Assembly (NCBI GenBank): GCA_905479495.1
Contig: CAJQMR010000002.1
Coordinates: 1 to 64,000, forward strand
Length of the DNA stretch: 64,000 bases
Source: an uncultured Anaerolineae bacterium
Lineage (GTDB): Bacteria; Chloroflexota; Anaerolineae; Promineifilales; Promineifilaceae
Reading direction: 5' to 3'
Part shown: piece by piece, positions 58,533 to 64,000 of the stretch
How positions within the stretch are numbered: position 1 is the stretch's first letter
Layout: every line of letters starts with the position of its first letter
Made by a program: the position numbers and the translations under genes
Notes under the pieces: generated by a model
Database searches by the model: none
What the model saw: only the letters and a program-made list of their open reading frames with translations
Told to the model about the DNA's origin: nothing

Positions 58533-59831
58533 TTATTCGTTCTCGTAGTTCCAGACGGCAACAAAGGAGCCATCTTGAACCTGGCTCACAGCGATTTTTG
58601 GATCGGCACAGTCGCCGTTTTCGTCACAGGTGATTGTGCCGGTGATACCTTCCATCCCGCTGGTGGAACCAAGCTCGTCCAGCAGTGCCTGACGGCCGAT
58701 TAATATCGAACCATCATCGCCAACTTGCGCGACAGCTTCAATCGCATTCAGCAGCATATTGGTGGCATCGTAAGCGTGGGCATGGAAGGGAGCGGTTGGC
58801 TCTGTACCATACTCAGCCTGATAGGTTTCCAGGAAGGTGGCGTAGATGTCGTTGCCGAAGCCCAGGTCTGGCCCGGAAACGTACATGCCTTCTGCTGCGT
58901 CACCAGAAGCATCGATGAAGTCTGGTGACTGCACACCGTCGGCTGCTGCCAAAACGACGCCTTCTAGACCGTCAATTTCTTTAGCGGTCTTGGTAATCAG
59001 GGAACCCAACGGAATAAACACGGGGTAATAAATCAGTTCTGGACCGGAAGCCGCAATTGTTGTCAACAATGGTTCAACATTGGTGGCATCAGCCGCTTCT
59101 GCTTCAAAGGCAACAATCTCGCCGCCCAATTCAGTGAAGGAATCACGGAAAACAGAGGCCAAACCTTCAGTGTAGGGGTCACCATCATGAATCGCGGCCG
59201 CTTTTGTCAGACCCAGTTCGTTGTAAACGTACTCAGCCATTGCCCGACCTTGAATTTTGTCGTTGTGGGCGGTGCGGAAGTAGCAGGATTGACGGGAGCC
59301 AGGATCTGTAAGACCAGGAGCTGTGTTGGAGGGGGAGATCATAGCGATGCCTTCAGCACAGACGATCTGGGACATGGGAACACCAGCACCGGAACAGCTC
59401 GTGCCGATAACGCCTACAATCGAGGGGTCAGAAGCAATCTTTTGCCCGGCAGCCTGACCGCCTTCAGCATTACAACCTTCATCTTCAGCTTGCAGTTCAA
59501 TGGTGTGCCCATCAATTTCGCCACGATCGGCAATGGCAATCTCTACGCCATACTGGGAATCCAGACCGAGTGATTCATTGGGGCCTGTAATGACCAGTGC
59601 AGAAGCAACGCGGATGGGATCGTCGGGGCCGATCTCAACACAGCCAATGGCGTCGTCACAAACCAACTCGGCCATTGCTTCTTCATCCATTGCCTCTTCG
59701 GTGTCCGATGTAGTGTCGGCGGCGGTGTCACCTTCATCGGCTTCTGGTTCGGTGTCGCCACTGCCGCCACAGGCCACCAAGACCAGGGACAACAACAACA
59801 TCAATAAAGTTAACCAACTCATACGTTTCAT
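58533..59831 (-). CDS. livK: Branched-chain amino-acid-binding lipoprotein LivK
   Basis: 432 residues. Signal ends at LLVACGGSG. Acidic linker with E-E-A-M repeats, then the Leu/Ile/Val binding fold: IRVASALVITGPNESLGLDSQYGVEIAIADRG, VIGTSCSGAGVPMSQIVCAEG and CYFRTAHNDKIQGRAM. CDDAIGC near the domain start parallels the second binding protein. AAGGAGGAG precedes the ATG at 59831. It is the first gene of the operon livK-livH-livM-livG-livF-second binding protein. Confidence 0.93.
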   Translation of the reverse strand: MKRMSWLTLLMLLLSLVLVACGGSGDTEPEADEGDTAADTTSDTEEAMDEEAMAELVCDDAIGCVEIGPDDPIRVASALVITGPNESLGLDSQYGVEIAIADRGEIDGHTIELQAEDEGCNAEGGQAAGQKIASDPSIVGVIGTSCSGAGVPMSQIVCAEGIAMISPSNTAPGLTDPGSRQSCYFRTAHNDKIQGRAMAEYVYNELGLTKAAAIHDGDPYTEGLASVFRDSFTELGGEIVAFEAEAADATNVEPLLTTIAASGPELIYYPVFIPLGSLITKTAKEIDGLEGVVLAAADGVQSPDFIDASGDAAEGMYVSGPDLGFGNDIYATFLETYQAEYGTEPTAPFHAHAYDATNMLLNAIEAVAQVGDDGSILIGRQALLDELGSTSGMEGITGTITCDENGDCADPKIAVSQVQDGSFVAVWNYENE

Positions 59832-60294
59832 GTAATTCTCCTCCTTACGGAAAATTATGGGTTTTGTACCTGTATGTTTTCTGCTGATGTCAGGCTGTAC
59901 TCTCTGGATCCTCATCCTGAGCATAGCTTTACTCGCAAACAGCTACTTGAACAACAAATATATCTAACGCATGCATGCTTGCTTGCGTTTTAAACAAAGA
60001 TAGAGTTGACAGAATAGATAGAACCTGCTTCGGTTCAAATTTTGGTTGATTATTGGGCCACTATCACCTCCTCTTCCAAAAGTGTGGTGATGTGCGCGTA
60101 AACGAGTTCAGTGGTTCAAAATTCTATTGGCAATGTGAGTTGTTGTCAACTTTGCCACATCTTTTTGATTTATTGAGGTGTTTATTTGCCGCAACTATGG
60201 GTTTTTCCTGGCCGCCATTTCCATAGCTCATTGGCGTACGGGCCTAAAATAGCTACTCGATTCCGAAATGGCTACATTCATTACAGATCGCTTT
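59832..60294. other. 463-bp spacer with no gene; livK leader
   Basis: I see no gene. It contains GAGGAGGTGATAG at about 60064-60076 on the minus strand, a strong Shine-Dalgarno sequence without a following gene, like the one at 903-916. An imperfect hairpin is at about 59966-59989 (AACGCATGCA against TGCTTGCGTT). The livK promoter must be here but no consensus boxes stand out. Confidence 0.5.
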
Positions 60295-60966
60295 TTAGTC
60301 TAACTCTGTCGGTGTCTCGACAAATTCGCCTGTGCACATAAAGATAACGCGCTCGGCAATATTGGTGGCCCGGTCACCAATTCGCTCTAAATTGTGGCCT
60401 ACCCACAAGAGGTAGGTGGCCCGGCGAATGTAATCATCGTCGCGCATTTCTTCAAGCGCTTCCCGGAACAGCTTGTTGTATTGTTTGTCTATTTTGTCAT
60501 CCCGCTTGATCAGTTCCAGGGCAAGTTGCGGGTCGCGCTGAATGTAAGCATCAATCCCTTGTTGGAGCATTTCACGGGCGCGCTTGGCCATTTTGGGCAG
60601 CTTGTAGAGGGTATCTATTTCAGCCTCGTTTTCCATGCGTTCGACCAGACGAGCGATCCCTGAGGCATGATCGCCAATGCGCTCTAGCTCTACCGCCAGG
60701 TGAATAGCGGCAATTACAGTCCGTAAATCTGAGGCAGTGGGTGCCTGTGTTGCCAGGATAAGCAGGGCTTTTTCTTCAATCTCGTAGCGCAGTTGATTGA
60801 TAGCTTCATCGTTTGTGACGACCTGGTTTGCCTCGGCAACATTGCGGGTTTGCAAAGCGTTCATTGCTTTGTCGAGACTCTCAATGGCAGCGCTGGCCAG
60901 GCGAATGATGTTGTCTTTTAGCTGGTTGAGCTCTTGATCCAGGATGGTGCGACTGGTTAATGTCAT
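60295..60966 (-). CDS. phoU: Phosphate-uptake regulator PhoU
   Basis: 223 residues, all-helical, two PhoU repeats with metal-binding segments NDEAINQLRYEIEEKALLILA and AIHLAVELERIGDHASGIARL in the first and DDKIDKQYNKLFREALEEM and GHNLERIGDRATNIAERVIF in the second. It restrains PstSCAB/PhoR phosphate signalling. Pst genes are not adjacent. It starts 9 bp after the MBL hydrolase stop. Confidence 0.93.
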   Translation of the reverse strand: MTLTSRTILDQELNQLKDNIIRLASAAIESLDKAMNALQTRNVAEANQVVTNDEAINQLRYEIEEKALLILATQAPTASDLRTVIAAIHLAVELERIGDHASGIARLVERMENEAEIDTLYKLPKMAKRAREMLQQGIDAYIQRDPQLALELIKRDDKIDKQYNKLFREALEEMRDDDYIRRATYLLWVGHNLERIGDRATNIAERVIFMCTGEFVETPTELD

Positions 60967-60974
60967 GTTTCACC

Positions 60975-61661
60975 TCATTCTTGTCGAAGCGTGTTGAAGA
61001 CGTGCATCAAATCGTCTGCAGTGTGGTTGGTGGAAGGGGTGCCGTGCCCACAGGCGATCACGGCAGGAGAGCGTTCTAACAAACGAATACCTGAGTGACG
61101 TGCGGCCGTTTTGTCGGCGGTGATGCGGGGTGGGGTAAGGTTGATACGGCCGTCTCGCGTGTTCAGTGCATCTCCGGCAAACAAAACGCCCGCTGTTGGG
61201 CTAAAAAACGAAAAATGATCCAGCGTATGCCCCGGCGTGGCCAACACCTGCAAACCACCCAAAAATGGCAAAGTTTCCCCATCTTTAAAAACCGCGATTT
61301 TTTCTTGAGCGACAGCGCCGTACTTTATAAACGTATCAATCACCCACTGCATGATAACCGGCATATGTTTGGGAGATTTACCACGGGCAATCAACTGGGC
61401 CGAAGCAGCCCCTGCATGTATCTGCGCATCAGACGTTTTGTGTAATGCTGCCAGGCTGCCCACATGGTCTATATCGGCATGGGTGACCAAAATATGCGTC
61501 AGGTCTGTTGGCTGGTAGCCAAGATTGCCCAGCAGTTCAAAAATGGCCTTATCTTGTTTAGGCATCCCCGTATCAACCAGCACAATGTTGGGCGGTTCTA
61601 CAATGAGGTATACATTGCTGCTGCTGGTTTCTAACCAGTAGACGTTCGGGGCAATTTCCAT
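60975..61661 (-). CDS. MBL-fold metallo-hydrolase
   Basis: 228 residues. The zinc motif THADIDHVGSLAAL (H-x-D-x-D-H) is preceded by VLVDTG. Later ligands are in ATPGHTLDHFSFF, FAGDAL and ACGHGTP. General glyoxalase-II-like or lactonase-like hydrolase. Neighbours PhoU and a NERD-like protein do not reveal its substrate. It starts 15 bp after the NERD-like gene's stop. Confidence 0.9.
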   Translation of the reverse strand: MEIAPNVYWLETSSSNVYLIVEPPNIVLVDTGMPKQDKAIFELLGNLGYQPTDLTHILVTHADIDHVGSLAALHKTSDAQIHAGAASAQLIARGKSPKHMPVIMQWVIDTFIKYGAVAQEKIAVFKDGETLPFLGGLQVLATPGHTLDHFSFFSPTAGVLFAGDALNTRDGRINLTPPRITADKTAARHSGIRLLERSPAVIACGHGTPSTNHTADDLMHVFNTLRQE

Positions 61662-61676
61662 GAGAAAAAGCGCTCC

Positions 61677-62417
61677 TTACACCGTTTCTACCGCGTCGTC
61701 CAGCGTTGTTTCCAGCAGATGGCTGGCTTTTTTGTCGAACGCCTCCTGAACGGCCGTAAAAACCTCATCCGGCATCGGAGTTTCCCCTTTTTGCTGCCGC
61801 AAATATCCTTTTACCTTGGTGTAATGCATGGCGGGGATGGTGGATTTTTTCAGGTCCAGGTTTTTGTTGCCTTTGTTGGTGAAAACAATAAGCGCCGCAA
61901 TCGGCACTTCCTCCACAGAAGGGGCATTTTTGTTCAGATAGTTGGCGATGGCTTCCACATTGAGCATGGCTTCTCGACTAGGATTGCCTAAGCGTTCCTG
62001 ACCAAAAAAGCGGCGCAGCCCCATGCCGCTCTGTTTCCATTTCTCGCCGTCAACAGAAATGACGCCCGCCTGGTATTTGGGGACAAAGACAATGATGCCG
62101 GTGGGAATGAGTAACACGTGGGCAGCGGGGAGGAGGTAATGGTAGATACGGCCGTTGCGCGCTATCTTCTTCAACACATCATCCAATACCTCGTCTGGGC
62201 GTGGGTCACGCAAATAGCGGTGCCCCAGATAAATGCCAATCTGTGACAGCATCCAGCCTATAAACAAAGCCACCAACTGATAGAAAAACAGATTTGCCGT
62301 ATTGGGCAGGAAAACTAAAAATAAACCAACCAGCAGTACGCCCATTCCCACAAAACTGGTAATCTGGCTGATGCGTTTAAAGCGGGCAATTCGTTGATCG
62401 TCTCTTAAAATAACCAT
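61677..62417 (-). CDS. NERD-like membrane protein
   Basis: 246 residues. Two N-terminal membrane helices (ITSFVGMGVLLVGLFLVFL and FFYQLVALFIGWMLSQIGI) precede a soluble domain. HVLLIPTGIIVFVPKYQAGVI with K-W a few residues later resembles the nuclease-related NERD core (I-P-x-G-I-x-V-x-x-x-K). The Glu or Asp of the catalytic set is not obvious. Function is unknown. It sits between fabF and the MBL gene in a minus-strand operon. Confidence 0.55.
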   Translation of the reverse strand: MVILRDDQRIARFKRISQITSFVGMGVLLVGLFLVFLPNTANLFFYQLVALFIGWMLSQIGIYLGHRYLRDPRPDEVLDDVLKKIARNGRIYHYLLPAAHVLLIPTGIIVFVPKYQAGVISVDGEKWKQSGMGLRRFFGQERLGNPSREAMLNVEAIANYLNKNAPSVEEVPIAALIVFTNKGNKNLDLKKSTIPAMHYTKVKGYLRQQKGETPMPDEVFTAVQEAFDKKASHLLETTLDDAVETV

Positions 62418-62438
62418 ATTAAAATATCTTTCACAGTA

Positions 62439-63743
62439 TCATTTGGAGGCGTTGCCATTCAACGCCTCACCATTTGTATCATATTTTCCTAGAATCAGAC
62501 ACGCATTTTGGCCACCTAGCCCAAACGAGTTGGACATAGCCGTTGTTAGCGGTGCAGATCGTGGCCCATTGGTAACGTAATCCAGGTCGCAGTCCGGGTC
62601 TGGCGTTTCATAATTCCAGGTAGGTGGAATGATGCCCTGGTTCAAAGCCAGGGCACAAAAGATGGCTTCAATGGCCCCTGCACCCCCCATTGCATGTCCC
62701 AACACCGATTTGCTGCTGCTGATGGGCAGCTCATAGGCACGCTCGCCAAACAAAGATTTCACGGCAAAGGTTTCCGCCGAATCATTGACGGGCGTAGAGG
62801 TGCCGTGCGCGTTGATGTAGCTGATATCATCGGGCTGCAAACAGGCGTCTTGTATCGTCCATTGCATGGCACGCACTGCCCCGGCCGCTTGGGGATCTGG
62901 TTGGGCCACATGGTAGGCATCGGACGAAATGGCATATCCTTTTAGCTCGGCATAAATATGGGCCTTGCGGGCCAACGCCTGATCCAATCGTTCGATAATC
63001 AAAATCCCGGCACCTTCGCTCAACACAAATCCATCCCGATCCTTATCAAAAGGGCGGCTGGCTTTTTCGGGCGTGTCATTGAAGCCCGTCGAAAGCGCCC
63101 GCATTGCGCCAAAGCCAGCAATAGCGGCTTCGTGAATGAGACCTTCCACCCCGCCGGTAATCATCATATCGGCTCGACCACTGCGAATATATTCCATCGC
63201 CTCGCCAATGGCTTGGGTGCCGGTGGCACAAGCAGCCGTTACCGTGCTAATTGGCCCTAACGCTTTGGCCAGCAAGCTGACGTGGTGACTGGGCATATTG
63301 GGTAAAAAGCCGGTCATGGCAAAGGGGCTGACTCGATTGAAACCCTGGCTGCGCAAGATTTTTAGATTTTCATCAGCCACTTCAAAGCCACCGACGCCTG
63401 TGCCAACCAATGTGCCAACGCGTTCGGCGTTGGGTACAGGTTCGGGCAAGCCCGCATCGGCCAGGGCCATGCGGGCCGCAGCCACCGCCAGCTGAGAGGC
63501 ACGAGACATGCGGCGGGCCTCTTTGAAGTCCATAAATTTTTTGGCAACAAACTCTTTTACTTCCCCCGCCACGCGGCTGGGTAAGCCAGAAGCGTCGAAG
63601 TGGGTAATAGGGCCGATGCCGGAACGGCCGTTTAACAGACTATCCCAGCTCTCTTCGGTGGTGTGACCCAATGGACTCATTACCCCCATGCCCGTAATGA
63701 CAATGCGGGGTCTTCCTTTGGCGTCCAGAAAATGGTTGTTCAT
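62439..63743 (-). CDS. fabF: Beta-ketoacyl-ACP synthase II
   Basis: 434 residues. Family opening RIVITGMGVMSPLGHTTEESW, the Cys in STVTAACATGTQAIG, His in YINAHGTSTPVND and His in KSVLGHAMGGAGAIEA complete the C-H-H site. It elongates fatty acids, as in neighbouring plsX/fab operons. It lies on the same strand as the partial PlsX gene, 90 bp downstream of it, with a repeat-rich spacer between. Confidence 0.95.
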   Translation of the reverse strand: MNNHFLDAKGRPRIVITGMGVMSPLGHTTEESWDSLLNGRSGIGPITHFDASGLPSRVAGEVKEFVAKKFMDFKEARRMSRASQLAVAAARMALADAGLPEPVPNAERVGTLVGTGVGGFEVADENLKILRSQGFNRVSPFAMTGFLPNMPSHHVSLLAKALGPISTVTAACATGTQAIGEAMEYIRSGRADMMITGGVEGLIHEAAIAGFGAMRALSTGFNDTPEKASRPFDKDRDGFVLSEGAGILIIERLDQALARKAHIYAELKGYAISSDAYHVAQPDPQAAGAVRAMQWTIQDACLQPDDISYINAHGTSTPVNDSAETFAVKSLFGERAYELPISSSKSVLGHAMGGAGAIEAIFCALALNQGIIPPTWNYETPDPDCDLDYVTNGPRSAPLTTAMSNSFGLGGQNACLILGKYDTNGEALNGNASK

Positions 63744-63769
63744 TCATGACCTGCTTGGTTCTTTAAGCA

Positions 63770-63838
63770 GTGAAAAGTAAAAAGTGATAAGTGAAAAGTA
63801 GCAAACTGATTTACTGATTACTGACTTACCGATTACCG
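63770..63838. repeat. GTAAT/GATTAC repeat words between plsX and fabF
   Basis: The spacer is built of AAAAGTAAAAAGTGATAAGTG and CTGATTACTGACTTACCGAT type words, the same vocabulary as the repeats at 35.7, 37.65, 46.0 and 24.2 kb. The plsX stop codon falls inside it. Confidence 0.6.
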
Positions 63839-64000
63839 TTCACTGGCAATGCCGGATGTAATTGCCTCGACCACCTGGTTTTCTACCATGCGTCGTGCCT
63901 GACCAATGGCTTGTTTAATAGCGTAGGCATTGGAACGGCCGTGGGCAACAATTACAACCCCGTCTACGCCCAACAGTGGCGCACCCCCCACCTCATCCGG
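63833..64000 (-). CDS. plsX: Phosphate acyltransferase PlsX (C-terminal end only)
   Basis: The last 55 codons of a gene that enters from the right edge. GGAPLLGVDGVVIVAHGRSNAYAIK is the C-terminal signature of PlsX. It makes acyl-phosphate from acyl-ACP for PlsY. It is upstream of fabF on the same strand, the usual order. Confidence 0.9.
   Translation of the reverse strand, partial: PDEVGGAPLLGVDGVVIVAHGRSNAYAIKQAIGQARRMVENQVVEAITSGIASER

Larger units (their letters stand above)
1..64000. repeat. Interspersed palindrome ACGGCCGT (AACGGCCGTT), genome signature
   Basis: An octamer palindrome, usually extended to AACGGCCGTT, occurs throughout the window in coding and non-coding DNA, for example at 805-812. 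I count 23 exact copies in the first 10.2 kb by eye. At roughly 55% G+C (my estimate) about 0.2 are expected. One-base variants such as GCGGCCGT and TCGGCCGT are also frequent. It resembles the HIP1 palindrome of cyanobacteria in behaviour, not in sequence. Its function is unknown to me. Confidence 0.9.

Noticed and set aside
56685..61146. Second foreign island by absence of ACGGCCGT
   Set aside because: The genes are core (liv, phoU), and CGGCCG cores persist, so absence of the octamer alone is not evidence.
1..64000. CRISPR arrays, tRNA or rRNA genes
   Set aside because: No regular repeat-spacer array, cloverleaf or rRNA-like stretch was found on either strand.

Overview
The window reads as one contiguous piece of bacterial chromosome, most likely from a filamentous or sludge-type Chloroflexota (Anaerolineae/Caldilineae/Ardenticatenia relatives). 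This is an inference from gene content and style: many lipoproteins with long Thr/Glu/Pro-rich linkers, ROK regulators, DUF4013/DUF4870/DUF6159/DUF3179 proteins, nickel superoxide dismutase, TGS-less threonyl-tRNA synthetases and an effector-associated (EAD) domain. I see no rRNA, tRNA or CRISPR. The strongest genome-wide signature is a palindrome, core ACGGCCGT and often AACGGCCGTT, scattered through genes and spacers. I count 23 exact copies in the first 10.2 kb, where about 0.2 would be expected by chance.

Layout. 0-3.2 kb: end of a sugar-ABC binding lipoprotein, a ROK sugar kinase and a ROK repressor with a repeat-rich operator. 3.4-7.1 kb: calcium-type P-ATPase and a DUF6159 membrane protein. 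7.1-11.5 kb: ECF sigma/anti-sigma pair, DUF3179 lipoprotein and a glycan-binding-type small protein. 11.7-17.2 kb: VOC protein, ATP-grasp enzyme, RHH/PIN toxin-antitoxin pair, ribonuclease Z, sugar-phosphate transferase and CopD-like membrane protein. 17.3-23.2 kb: three tandem paralogues of extracytoplasmic clan-A glycosidase-like proteins, the last with a very structured leader. 23.8-31.4 kb: SCP2 protein, an MTA/SAH deaminase fused to a CYTH-like domain, pyrimidine phosphorylase and the operon fmt / ketopantoate reductase-like / class II aldolase / GDPD. 31.7-35.3 kb: small membrane proteins and a second ECF sigma/anti-sigma cluster. 35.4-39.6 kb: T-box leader and two tandem thrS genes. 39.6-46 kb: histidine kinase, sodN-sodX, ferredoxin, aspA, JAMM peptidase and plsY. 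46-48.4 kb: a double-domain solute-binding lipoprotein. 48.5-51.5 kb: an integron. 51.6-59.8 kb: ornithine cyclodeaminase-like enzyme and a complete branched-chain amino-acid ABC operon with binding proteins at both ends. 60.3-64 kb: phoU, MBL hydrolase, NERD-like protein, fabF and the end of plsX.

The most notable find is the integron at 48.5-51.5 kb. A bona fide integron-type integrase (with the IntI-specific insertion) points away from a spacer holding several TGCTGGATAA repeats (attI-like). On the other side is one cassette, read in the opposite direction and closed by an attC-like site. The cassette gene encodes an N-terminal effector-associated (death-like) domain, then an E2 ubiquitin-conjugating fold whose canonical catalytic cysteine is replaced, then about 250 unrecognised residues. 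The region is AT-rich and lacks the genome palindrome.

Other regulatory features of interest are a T-box interrupted by intergenic repeats, perfect palindromes built from TAATTGGGTAA-like words at gene ends, and a candidate mutually exclusive hairpin switch upstream of the 1028-residue glycosidase-like protein.
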